A stretch of DNA of 14,590 nt from CAYPZL01 sp964415045 (lineage in GTDB: Bacteria > Planctomycetota > Phycisphaerae > Sedimentisphaerales > Anaerobacaceae), in contig CAYPZL010000146.1 in assembly GCA_964415045.1 (NCBI GenBank), positions 1-14,590 on the forward strand, in the 5' to 3' direction. A model generated the notes under the pieces. That model saw only the letters and a program-made list of their open reading frames with translations. It was not told the origin of the DNA and ran no database searches. A program made the position numbers and the translations under genes. Numbering within the stretch: the stretch's first letter is position 1; each line of letters starts with the position of its first letter. Positions 7,220 to 14,590 of this stretch are shown here, piece by piece.

Positions 7220-8035
7220 ATGAAAAGGCTCTCGCTATGGATAGCGCTCTTGGCCCTCACGCCGACCATCACCCAGGCACGGTGGCACCATTCGCTGCGT
7301 TACAGCGTCCGTTACTCTCCGTACGCCCGTGACTACCACCACACGGGTCTCATCCCCGGGGGGCTCGCGTACAGCCCGTATGTCTTCGGGCGGGGCGGCT
7401 CACCGCTGGTCTACGAGGGGACGCGGTACACACCCTATGCACTTACCTATGACAACCCGGGGTTGGTTCTGGACTACTATTTGTGGCCCGTTGCCCGCCA
7501 CGTTCCGGTTCCGGTCTGCGTGAGGCAGGTCCGATCGAGCCGGCCCCGCGGCCCTGCGCCGGCCGTCCAGCGCGCCCGCGCCCAGAGCGGCGTGGCGCGT
7601 GCGGGCAGGACTTACGCCCAATCCGTCCCACGCGGCAGCGCCCGGCCCGTCCGGGAAAAGGACGGACTCCAGATCATCCGTCAACATCTCAGAGACCGGG
7701 GCATCGACAACGCGGGCATCAGCCACATTTTGAGAATCGACGGCCAACTCGTGAGCGTCAGTTTCACCCTGCACGATCGGAACCTGATCGTGAAGTACTG
7801 GAATCCGAAGGCTATCGAATCGCTGCCGGCCACGGCGTCTTACAAGCAAAAGACGTTCGAGCGCTATCGCACGAACTGGCAGCAGCTCGCCGCAGCGCAC
7901 GAAAGCCGCGGCGGAAAAATCTACACGATTGAAACCGCCGACAGGGAACGGATCGTGGCGGCGCTGAAGTCCTGCGGCTCGCTGGATATCGGCGGCAGCG
8001 TCTCGACGCACGCCGCTCTGTACGCCAAGAACTGA
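7220..8035 (+). CDS. Secreted protein of unknown function with three 19-residue YSPY repeats
   Basis: I do not recognise a family. The 271-residue protein has an N-terminal signal peptide (MKRLSLWIALLALTPTITQA, cleavage likely after residue 20), so it is exported. Residues 31-87 form three tandem 19-residue units, each opening with [RA]Y[ST]PY[AV], rich in Tyr, Gly and Pro. Residues 103-147 are a basic Arg/Pro/Ala-rich, probably disordered linker. Residues 148-271 look like a compact mixed alpha/beta domain: a helix (DGLQIIRQHLRDRG), strands around LVSVSFTLHDRNLIVKYW, a Lys/Arg/Gln-rich helix (206-229) and a closing alpha/beta segment. Cys100 and Cys252 are the only cysteines. The ATG at 7220 has AAGGAG (7208-7213) six bases upstream, a strong start signal. 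The gene is convergent with the giant lamin-tail gene, the stop codons lying 14 bases apart. A cell-surface or matrix role is a guess from the repeats and linker. Confidence 0.82.
   Translation: MKRLSLWIALLALTPTITQARWHHSLRYSVRYSPYARDYHHTGLIPGGLAYSPYVFGRGGSPLVYEGTRYTPYALTYDNPGLVLDYYLWPVARHVPVPVCVRQVRSSRPRGPAPAVQRARAQSGVARAGRTYAQSVPRGSARPVREKDGLQIIRQHLRDRGIDNAGISHILRIDGQLVSVSFTLHDRNLIVKYWNPKAIESLPATASYKQKTFERYRTNWQQLAAAHESRGGKIYTIETADRERIVAALKSCGSLDIGGSVSTHAALYAKN
7310..7480 (+). repeat. Three in-frame 57-base units encoding 19-residue YSPY repeats
   Basis: Tyr-Ser/Thr-Pro-Tyr occurs at residues 32-35, 51-54 and 70-73, exactly 19 residues apart. Units are 31-49, 50-68 and 69-87. A Gly-Leu pair recurs at the same phase in units 1 and 3 (43-44 and 81-82). 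Synonymous positions differ between units (TACTCTCCGTAC, TACAGCCCGTAT, TACACACCCTAT), so selection rather than recent DNA duplication appears to keep the motif. Confidence 0.7.
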
Positions 8036-8053
8036 CGAAGAAGTCTTTGTCAG
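8032..8053. terminator. Hairpin spanning both stop codons of two convergent genes
   Basis: CTGACGAAG (8032-8040), loop AAGT and CTTTGTCAG (8045-8053) form a nine-base-pair stem with one G-T/G-U position. The stem contains the TGA of the rightward gene (8033-8035) and the TGA of the leftward gene (8050-8052 on the plus strand). Neither strand has a good T-run after the stem, so it is not a textbook intrinsic terminator. It may still help terminate both transcripts or protect their 3' ends. Confidence 0.45.
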
Positions 8054-11000
8054 GGCCCGCCTGGTGTGGGTTCTGAAGAATGCCAACTGCCCGAGGCATT
8101 CCAGGTCACGGCTGCGGCGGCCGCGTCGTTTATCGCCAGAGACGACCCGCCGCCGTCCGTGGCCGGATACCAGGCGTCATCGTACCGGAAACGCAGGATC
8201 GCCGCCTCCCAGGGGACGGCCAGTTGCACGACGACGTCCTCGCCGCCGTTGCTGAGCCGGCCGCTGTACTGCCCGGCAACGTTGATGTTCGATCCATACG
8301 CGGACTCGAACGCCGCACGATCCGCGACCACCACCACGTACCGGCCCGGGGCCAACTGCATCGACGGGAACGCAAAGTCCACGCCTCTGGTAAAACGCAC
8401 ACCCGTCAGGTCGAGCGTCTCGTCGCCGATGTTCAGCAGTTCGATATACTCGCGGTCGTCACCCTGCGAGTCGTGGTACATCAGCTCCGTCACGCGCAGG
8501 CCGTCCAGCAGCATCAACTGTTCGAGGTAAGGAAGGTCACTGGCGCCTATGGTTTCCATCACGGCGCCTTCCAGCGCCACCGAAATGATGAAATCGCTAC
8601 TCGTGACCGACCTGTTGAGCCCCTGGACCGCGAGCAGATTGCCCCCGGCCCGGAGCAGTTCCATGTGATCGGAAAGATCCAGCACGACGTCGAAATCCCC
8701 GCCGCCGGCCTCGTGTCCGCTCTCGGCGTACGAATCCCACGCCGGGGTCCCGGTGAAATTGGCCCGGCCCACTTCCACACCGTTGAGATACGCAACGAAG
8801 CCGTCGTCGTATCGAACGCCCAAATGCAGCTCGCTCAGCGATTCCGCGGTCGGGCCGTCCAGGGAGAACGGGACGCGCACGTAGCAGCTCGGGCTCCGCC
8901 CGTACATTCGGTCCTCCACATCCAGGCCGATCAGGTCCTGGTATCCCGAGCTTCGTTCGTATCCGACGCCGCCGGGAGCGCCGGAGAGGCCCAGCCATTC
9001 GGAATCGTCGAAGTCCACGTCCGCATTCCATCGGTCGCCCACGTAGTCGACCGAGAGCGGGACGACCGCGCGCTTGGCCGCATCCTCACCGACAATCGAG
9101 ATCGTGGTGACCAGCGTCTCGGCCAGCTTGGGATTGGCCAGCCCCGGCGTCGGCAGGACATAGTACTCATACGCATCGGAACCATCGGGGCAGCGCCCCT
9201 GGGAAACGTCGGGCGTCTGCGGGCCATAGATCACGGAATCGACCCGACGCAAATCCGGAGCAGACAGCCCGATCAGCTCGCCATCGAGGGAGAGCGCGAA
9301 GTTTACGTGCCCGGCGTCGTCCTGGCCGTCCGCCCGGAAGACCAGGAATCCGTTGCCCGGAACGAACGTCAGCGGGCGGATCTTGTGCCTGGCCGGATCG
9401 CCGGTCGCATTGTCGCTAAGATAGAATCCACCAATATCGACCGGAGAAAAATGAGAGTTGTAAAGCTCGATGAAATCGCTCTCGAATGACACCTCTCCAT
9501 CGGCGAGCCATTCGTTAATCCTCACCTGCTCCGGATCCCCGACCGGCACCGCCACGTTGGCCTGCCCGAGGGTCGGGACCATCAGGCGCCAGAGGTCGTC
9601 GCGGCCCGTGCGCCCGATGGACAGATCGGCCAACTGCGCGCCGAACACGACCGAATCGAGCAGGATCCCGTCACCGTCGTGGAGGTAGACCTCGTCGCCG
9701 TTGCCGTCAAGGGCAAAGCCTGCATGCAGGCCGGACGTCACGGCGTTCGCGTCCGCGTAGACCAGCAGAAACTCTTGCGGCCGAATTACCGTTCCGGCCG
9801 GAAAGACGTATTTGTCCGGCCACTCCGCATCGTCGCTGAGCGTCATGCCCGACAGATCCAGCGGCGCCGGACCGTCGTACCAGAGCTCGATCACGTCGGG
9901 AAACGTGCCTTCATGCTCGCAGGCCGTCTCGTTGACCGCCAGTACCTCGCTGATCATCAGCCGCCGATAAGCTGTGTCCACGAACCACCGTTGCGAAGCG
10001 TTGGGCGTCTCCTGCCAACGACCCGCCGAGTTCTTGCCGAGCACGTAGAGGGTATAAGCACGCCCGTTCTGCAAACCGCTCAATTCCACCGGCACCTCCA
10101 CCGGCCGTTCCTGGCTCCAGGGACCGTTCGGATCGTCGAGGCTATAGCGGTAATGAGTGATACCGGGGCCGCCCACGGTCAGCACGGCGTCGGTCCGCCA
10201 CGTCACGACCGGAGGCTCTCCCGACACGGCCGCCCCCGCCGGCACGAAGGCTCCCATGTCCAGCCCCCAGAGGCCCGCGCCGCGCGCCGGCGACATGGGC
10301 TTCAAAAAGAAATCAAACGGCCCGGCAAACAGCGGGTCCGCATCGACGTTGCCCTCACCCAGCAGGTGCCACCAAGCGGGAAGGACCGAGTAATCGACAG
10401 CCAGTTCGTCCGGCCCGTAATCGGGGTACGGATCCTGGAAGAAGCGGTCGAACGTCGCGACATTGTCCCAGAAGATGTTCCCCGCGAGGTACGCTCCCCT
10501 GCCGGGCGAGCGCGGAGGATTGCGCTCCGGTTCGCCGAAGCTGACCACCGCCGTCTTGGTGCCGACGAAAGTGTTGTTGACGGCGTGGAGGAAGGAACCC
10601 TCCTTGAGCAGCACGGCGTGATCGTTGCCGTAGAAGACGTTTCGCACCGCCCAGACCTCCGCCGCGCTGCCCCCACCGCTGCCGGTGGCGATGGCGTTGC
10701 AGGTGCCCGCGCTGCCTTCGCCGTTGCGAAAGCCCATGAACAGACAACCCTCGATGTGGGCATCGGCGCCGTCGAGGTCGGGGCCGTCGTCGCCGCCCCC
10801 GAGAAACGTGCTGTCGTAAATCTGCAGAATCGGACCGGGCCGCCGGCCGCCGGCGAAGTCGATGATATCGTTGTACCCGGAGGCGGTGCCGAAGACGCAC
10901 CGCTCGAACACGAGGAATTCCTCGCCCGTCAGTCCGACACCATGTACAGGCTCCGTACTCCCAACGGAGGGGAAGACAGAATCCCGCACGATCACGGACG

Positions 11001-14000
11001 GACGGTCAACGTTGAGCACAAGCCTGTCTGTCCCGGACCACGTCACGCTGTCGATCGTGACGCGGGCGTGCTGCACATCAACCGATTCGCCCTGCCCGTC
11101 GCCGTACTCCATATCGACGTAGCTCAGGACGTTTTCTTCCAGCGTGCGGTCGAACAGGATTCCATCCCAGCGGCCCGCGCCGCCCGGCGGTCGCGTGAGG
11201 CGAATCCGTCGATACAACTCGCCCCTGGCCACGAGGCGGCCCCCCTGCCGAACCGTAATCCCCGCGTCGCCTTCGAAGAACACGCTGACGCCCGGTTCCA
11301 GCGTCAAAGTCACGCCCTCGGGAACAACGATATCGGCGGCGACGCGCCACGGGCCGGATGCGGCGTCCAGCGTCATGTCCGCGAGGACCGTCCCACCAAT
11401 CTCGGTGATGTCTCCGTCGTCGTACCAGATGTCGATGTGCGTCTGCTCGATCCGCCGGCCTGTACCGTCCGGCCCGTCGAACGCTTCCACGATCAGCCGA
11501 TTGACGCCGGGCAGCAGATCGACCGTCGTCTGCCCCAGCGACCACGCGCCGCCCCGGGCCGACCACTGTGCCAGTTGACCGTTGACGAGCACCGAACGCG
11601 TTCGTATCGCGTCGGCCGTACCGGAAACCTCATGGCCCGAAACGAAAGGCGCCAGCGTAAAGAAGTATTCGCCGACGACGGGAAGATCGCTCGCAGCCGT
11701 TATCCCGGTGGGAATCACCGAGAGCACGTACGCCCTCCGCGCCTCGGCGAAGTCCTTGATGGCATCGATTCTCTGCTGCGGGACCCAATCGCCGAGCAGA
11801 TACTCCACCAGCGGCCCAAAGGTCGCTGGCGCGTATACGGTCTCGCAAAGCTCCTTTAACTGTGCGTAGTACCGCGGGACGAACTCCGGATGCGTAATCA
11901 ATCGCCTCACGGCCGGCAGACCGTTGAGATTGCCGTCGAGCCAGATGGAAGTGCCGGGGTCCGGCCAGTTCAAGATGTTGTCGAGATCGTACGGCAGCAG
12001 AATGAAACGCGGGTCCTCCATCCCCCGGTACATGTAGTAGTCGTCGCCGCGGCCGTTGCTCAGGTTCGTCTCCCTGTTCGTCAGCAGCGTCTGGAACGCG
12101 ATCCAGCGCAGCCATTGATCGACGTTGACGACCTCCTGCACATCCTGCACGTAGGTCTCGTCGGGCCCCTCGTTGAGCACGTACGTCAGGTTGATCAGAT
12201 CGGACCAGTCGTTCAACGCCGCATTGCTGCCCTTGGAATAGTACTCTTCCTGGGCATACGCGTTGGGATCGTCGCCCAGATAGCGCAGATCGCTGTGCCA
12301 GCCCCGGCTCACGCAGCGGTACACGTTGCCCTCGCCGTCGTTCGGGAGATGCCGACTGGCCCAATCGCTGTCATAGACCTCCAGGCGCGCGTACGCCCCA
12401 TACATGCGCGCCGGATCATCGAGGGCCAGGTTCTCCCCGTTGACGCGCACCTGTACCTTCGCGGCGTCCAGTGCCGCTAGCCCCGCCATCCGGAATAACG
12501 CATTGCCCAGCACTTGCAGATACGTGTACTTGCTGTTGATATTGACGGCTGTCACGCCCTTGCACGGGCGGTCGTGCCGGAAGTTGATGCGGTAGTTGTT
12601 CGGCGGCCTTGCGCGCGAGCCTTTGCCCCGGTTCCGCACGCCGACGCCATAACGCAGCGTGACGTCCGCCCCGTCCACGTACACGACGGTACCGTTCATC
12701 TGGGAGCGAGAGTAGCCGTCGTAGCTCTGCCTTCCGAGCTGCGCCAGACGGCCCCGCTCCATCTCGGTCATAATGATGTAGTACAGCGGCTCGCCGGCAG
12801 CCGTCTGGTACGCGTGGGGATCGAAGGCCGCATCCACCCGATAGAGCGCGTTGGTGACCTGCTCGGCTTCCCCGTCCACCAGACTCGGCGCCGGCCACGT
12901 CCTGGACCACCCGCCCGCGTCGCGCGCTTCGATGAAGAACTCCACGACCGTCCCGTCCCTGTGCGGCGGAATCTCCGCGCCGTAGACGCCGTCGTCGGGC
13001 GCGCCGTCGCCGTGCGCCCCGTCGTCGAGCATCGCCAGCATATCGTAGCTGTCGGGATCGTGCGCCGGGTACACGTCTCTGCCCATGTACGCGGACCAGT
13101 CCGCTCGATACCACAGCGTCACGGTCAACGTATCGGGCGACTCGTCCCACAGCCGCGCCGTGACTGCGACCGCCTCGTCGGGCCCAGGAACGACCGGCGC
13201 ATGGGTCGCCTCGACAATCAGCGGCGCCGTGTTGTCGGCGTGCGCGGAGTTCGGCGCGCCGGGCGTACCGCCGTTGGGATCGCTGGCGGCCCAGTTTTGG
13301 CCATACTCGTTGGGCAACTCGGGATTGACCAGCTCCAGGGACTTGCCGCCCCCGTCGTGGTCGTCCCGCCAGACCCAGCCGCGATGATTGTAATGTTCCG
13401 GCCCCAACTCCCGGACCACCCACTCGCCTTCGTCGGCGTAGCGGATCGCATCGACCACCTCGTCCGAACCGTCGCGCAGCTCGATCGTCTCGCCCGAGTT
13501 TCGCAGACGTCCCGCCCAGCCCCCGACGACGTTCTTCACCTCGGGATGCAGCGAGGAGAACTCGCCCACGTCGGCAGCCACCACGAGGCGATCTCCCCCC
13601 GCTAAAACGACCTCCGGAAAGACGAAATCCACGCCCTCGGAAAACCGCCAGCCCGACAACTCGACCGGTACGGCCCCCGTGTTGGCCAGCTCGATCCACT
13701 CGTGCCCCGGGTTCTCCGGCTCTAACGGCAGATGGTATGGATGATACATCACCTCGCTAATGACGATATTGCCGGGCGAGGCATTGGGGCCGCCCGGCGT
13801 GGGCCTCTCGAACGTTTGCCAGTCGGCGCCGGCGTCCGGGAAGCGGCCGTAGGACACGTCCGTCGTCTGGGCGCCGAACGTAATGCTGTCGAGCAGGACT
13901 TCCTGCGCGTCGAACAGGCCGATGGATTCGCCGTCGGCGCCAAGCTTGAAGCTCGCGTGCAAGGGCCCTTGATCGACCTCACCGTCGGCCCAGATGAGCA

Positions 14001-14298
14001 GATAGCCACCGGCCGCAATGGTCGTCACGGCGGGCGTCCCCGCGGGAATCTGCCACTTCGTCGGTTCGCTCAGGTCGTCGGTCAGGTAGTAGCCCGCAAG
14101 ATCAACCGGAGCCTCGCCCGCGTTGTGGATCTCGATCCAATCGTCGTAATCGCCCCGGGAATCCGCGAGGAAGGCATCGTTTTGCGCCATGAATTCGTTG
14201 ATGACGAGCTGCGAGCCGCCCCCCTGACCGGCAGCCGGGCGAGCCACAAACACAAACAGAAGGAGGGATGACAGAATCACCCTGATCGAAAAACGCAT
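8050..14298 (-). CDS. Giant secreted multidomain protein: five lamin-tail domains, CotH-kinase-like domain, beta-helix
   Basis: An exported 2082-residue protein, probably at the cell surface or in the matrix. Signal peptide: residues 1 to ~25 (core ILSSLLLFVFVA, end PAAGQ). Approximate layout: lamin-tail domain (LTD) 1 at 31-172, LTD2 177-351, Ig-like 357-490, CotH-kinase-like 500-865, Ig-like 875-960, right-handed beta-helix 965-1355, Fn3-like 1360-1443, LTD3 1447-1582, LTD4 1590-1724, jelly-roll-like 1730-1915, LTD5 1932-2082. LTDs show the xINEF/xSEVMYH start, DWIEIHN/EWIELAN strand and PTPGGPN-type end. The CotH region has NNYRINFR (567-574), GDDYYMYR (751-758) and LLPYDLDN (767-774) with Asp771/Asp773 as candidate metal/catalytic residues. 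CotH proteins are atypical kinases; activity here is untested. LTD1/3/4 resemble each other, as do LTD2/5. There is no dockerin, PEP-CTERM or other sorting tail: the chain stops just after PTPGGP. Start: ATG at 14298 precedes the signal peptide; GTG at 14307 or ATG at 14325 are longer alternatives. Confidence 0.9.
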   Translation of the reverse strand: MRFSIRVILSSLLLFVFVARPAAGQGGGSQLVINEFMAQNDAFLADSRGDYDDWIEIHNAGEAPVDLAGYYLTDDLSEPTKWQIPAGTPAVTTIAAGGYLLIWADGEVDQGPLHASFKLGADGESIGLFDAQEVLLDSITFGAQTTDVSYGRFPDAGADWQTFERPTPGGPNASPGNIVISEVMYHPYHLPLEPENPGHEWIELANTGAVPVELSGWRFSEGVDFVFPEVVLAGGDRLVVAADVGEFSSLHPEVKNVVGGWAGRLRNSGETIELRDGSDEVVDAIRYADEGEWVVRELGPEHYNHRGWVWRDDHDGGGKSLELVNPELPNEYGQNWAASDPNGGTPGAPNSAHADNTAPLIVEATHAPVVPGPDEAVAVTARLWDESPDTLTVTLWYRADWSAYMGRDVYPAHDPDSYDMLAMLDDGAHGDGAPDDGVYGAEIPPHRDGTVVEFFIEARDAGGWSRTWPAPSLVDGEAEQVTNALYRVDAAFDPHAYQTAAGEPLYYIIMTEMERGRLAQLGRQSYDGYSRSQMNGTVVYVDGADVTLRYGVGVRNRGKGSRARPPNNYRINFRHDRPCKGVTAVNINSKYTYLQVLGNALFRMAGLAALDAAKVQVRVNGENLALDDPARMYGAYARLEVYDSDWASRHLPNDGEGNVYRCVSRGWHSDLRYLGDDPNAYAQEEYYSKGSNAALNDWSDLINLTYVLNEGPDETYVQDVQEVVNVDQWLRWIAFQTLLTNRETNLSNGRGDDYYMYRGMEDPRFILLPYDLDNILNWPDPGTSIWLDGNLNGLPAVRRLITHPEFVPRYYAQLKELCETVYAPATFGPLVEYLLGDWVPQQRIDAIKDFAEARRAYVLSVIPTGITAASDLPVVGEYFFTLAPFVSGHEVSGTADAIRTRSVLVNGQLAQWSARGGAWSLGQTTVDLLPGVNRLIVEAFDGPDGTGRRIEQTHIDIWYDDGDITEIGGTVLADMTLDAASGPWRVAADIVVPEGVTLTLEPGVSVFFEGDAGITVRQGGRLVARGELYRRIRLTRPPGGAGRWDGILFDRTLEENVLSYVDMEYGDGQGESVDVQHARVTIDSVTWSGTDRLVLNVDRPSVIVRDSVFPSVGSTEPVHGVGLTGEEFLVFERCVFGTASGYNDIIDFAGGRRPGPILQIYDSTFLGGGDDGPDLDGADAHIEGCLFMGFRNGEGSAGTCNAIATGSGGGSAAEVWAVRNVFYGNDHAVLLKEGSFLHAVNNTFVGTKTAVVSFGEPERNPPRSPGRGAYLAGNIFWDNVATFDRFFQDPYPDYGPDELAVDYSVLPAWWHLLGEGNVDADPLFAGPFDFFLKPMSPARGAGLWGLDMGAFVPAGAAVSGEPPVVTWRTDAVLTVGGPGITHYRYSLDDPNGPWSQERPVEVPVELSGLQNGRAYTLYVLGKNSAGRWQETPNASQRWFVDTAYRRLMISEVLAVNETACEHEGTFPDVIELWYDGPAPLDLSGMTLSDDAEWPDKYVFPAGTVIRPQEFLLVYADANAVTSGLHAGFALDGNGDEVYLHDGDGILLDSVVFGAQLADLSIGRTGRDDLWRLMVPTLGQANVAVPVGDPEQVRINEWLADGEVSFESDFIELYNSHFSPVDIGGFYLSDNATGDPARHKIRPLTFVPGNGFLVFRADGQDDAGHVNFALSLDGELIGLSAPDLRRVDSVIYGPQTPDVSQGRCPDGSDAYEYYVLPTPGLANPKLAETLVTTISIVGEDAAKRAVVPLSVDYVGDRWNADVDFDDSEWLGLSGAPGGVGYERSSGYQDLIGLDVEDRMYGRSPSCYVRVPFSLDGPTAESLSELHLGVRYDDGFVAYLNGVEVGRANFTGTPAWDSYAESGHEAGGGDFDVVLDLSDHMELLRAGGNLLAVQGLNRSVTSSDFIISVALEGAVMETIGASDLPYLEQLMLLDGLRVTELMYHDSQGDDREYIELLNIGDETLDLTGVRFTRGVDFAFPSMQLAPGRYVVVVADRAAFESAYGSNINVAGQYSGRLSNGGEDVVVQLAVPWEAAILRFRYDDAWYPATDGGGSSLAINDAAAAAVTWNASGSWHSSEPTPGGP

Positions 14299-14311
14299 GA
14301 CCTGCACACAT

Positions 14312-14317
14312 CCTCCT
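14312..14317 (-). promoter_or_regulatory. Ribosome binding site of the giant lamin-tail gene
   Basis: AGGAGG on the minus strand is a perfect Shine-Dalgarno core. It lies 13 bases before the ATG at 14298 and 4 bases before an in-frame GTG at 14307, so the exact start is not settled. Both starts keep the signal peptide. The first ATG of the frame (14325) would place this site inside the coding region, so it is unlikely. Confidence 0.6.
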
Positions 14318-14383
14318 ACATCCACCTACGCGGCCCATCACGGCATTCCACCGAAACCCTCCCACACCCCAGAATCCACTCCC

Positions 14384-14412
14384 ATAATACCCAAAACCAC
14401 CCCAAAAGTCAA
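14384..14412 (-). promoter_or_regulatory. Near-consensus sigma70 promoter of the giant lamin-tail gene
   Basis: On the minus strand, TTGACT (14412-14407), a 17-base G/T-rich spacer and TATTAT (14389-14384): five of six consensus at each hexamer with ideal spacing. Transcription would start near 14377 and give a leader of about 78 bases. It is the strongest-looking promoter in the window. The rest of 14299-14458 holds no gene that I can see. Confidence 0.75.
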
Positions 14413-14458
14413 CGCCCTCACCCCGCCCCGCCGCTCCGGTGTCTGTGCAATCTTTCGG

Positions 14459-14477
14459 GTAGCATTGTTTTTGCTAC
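14459..14477. repeat. Small inverted repeat upstream of the giant gene's promoter
   Basis: GTAGCA (14459-14464), loop TTGTTTT and TGCTAC (14472-14477). A six-base-pair dyad lying four bases from the larger inverted repeat at 14481. It could be an operator, part of the larger repeat or chance. Confidence 0.35.
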
Positions 14478-14480
14478 GGG

Positions 14481-14590
14481 TGGCAGCGTCAAGTCCGAAG
14501 GACTTGGCGATGGCCCAACGCCCGGGGCTCGCATAGCGCCGCACGCAGCACAGAAGTCCCCCATCGCCAAGCTGGCGCTTGACGCTGCCA
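14481..14590. repeat. Imperfect 110-base inverted repeat with nested hairpins at the window end
   Basis: The left arm has TGGCAGCGTCAAG then CTTGGCGATGG. The right arm, read on the minus strand, has the same two blocks in the same order. The blocks are 13 and 11 bases, separated by nine different bases on the left and six on the right. Each arm also folds on itself: CAAGTCC-GAA-GGACTTG at 14490-14506 and CAAGC-TGGC-GCTTG at 14568-14581. About 45 bases of GC-rich non-coding DNA lie between the arms. It may be a MITE-like or REP-like dispersed element, a strong terminator for the upstream neighbour, or the end of a larger element beyond the window. Confidence 0.6.

Noticed and set aside
7021..7332. 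103-codon frame with well-spaced GGAGGA, overlapping the 7220 gene by 113 bases
   Set aside because: Long out-of-frame overlap with a gene that has a strong start and signal peptide; Arg-rich and unrecognised. Mentioned only as an alternative in the leader.
9679..11859. Long plus-strand open frame of 726 codons opposite the giant gene
   Set aside because: Arg/His/Pro-rich, no recognisable domain, and fully antisense to a gene with clear LTD and beta-helix motifs. It is an effect of high GC in the opposite frame. The similar frame at 8080-9489 is rejected for the same reason.
14481..14590. CRISPR or tRNA-like structure at the right end
   Set aside because: There are only two inverted arms, with no regularly spaced direct repeats and no cloverleaf with anticodon or TPsiC features.

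Overview
The window is GC-rich, almost fully coding bacterial DNA. It most resembles a planctomycete-type (PVC) genome. That assignment is inference, from the very large secreted lamin-tail/CotH/beta-helix protein, the fused GH95 glycosidase and the overall style; no marker gene confirms it. I see no rRNA, tRNA, CRISPR array, phage gene or recognisable transposase.

Region 1 (1-6828) looks like a sugar-catabolism locus. A GHMP-family sugar kinase is read leftwards and cut by the window edge. About 250 bases of intergenic DNA with back-to-back promoter motifs separate it from a rightward two-gene operon. The operon holds a short NagA-like amidohydrolase and, through an ATGA stop/start overlap, a 1575-residue secreted protein made of two complete GH95 (alpha-L-fucosidase/galactosidase-type) catalytic units in one chain. 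The inferred logic is that the exported double glycosidase trims terminal L-fucose or L-galactose from a glycan, and the cytoplasmic kinase and deacetylase process released sugars.

Region 2 (6829-8053) starts with a leader of about 350 bases that carries two TTGACA-type promoter motifs, a predicted hairpin, several Shine-Dalgarno-like runs and a possible 43-codon ORF. It is followed by a small secreted protein of unknown function with three 19-residue YSPY repeats. That gene converges on the next one, and a hairpin overlaps both stop codons.

Region 3 (8050-14590) is one leftward giant gene of 2082 residues: signal peptide, five lamin-tail domains, a CotH-kinase-like domain, a right-handed beta-helix, Ig/Fn3-like segments and a jelly-roll-like segment. 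It is read from a near-consensus promoter (TTGACT-N17-TATTAT). Upstream, the last 110 bases of the window form an imperfect inverted repeat whose arms each contain a smaller hairpin, possibly a dispersed or MITE-like element.

The main observations to follow up are the GH95-GH95 fusion and its operon, the variant active-site motifs of the kinase and NagA-like enzyme, the YSPY-repeat protein with its complex leader, and the terminal inverted repeat.
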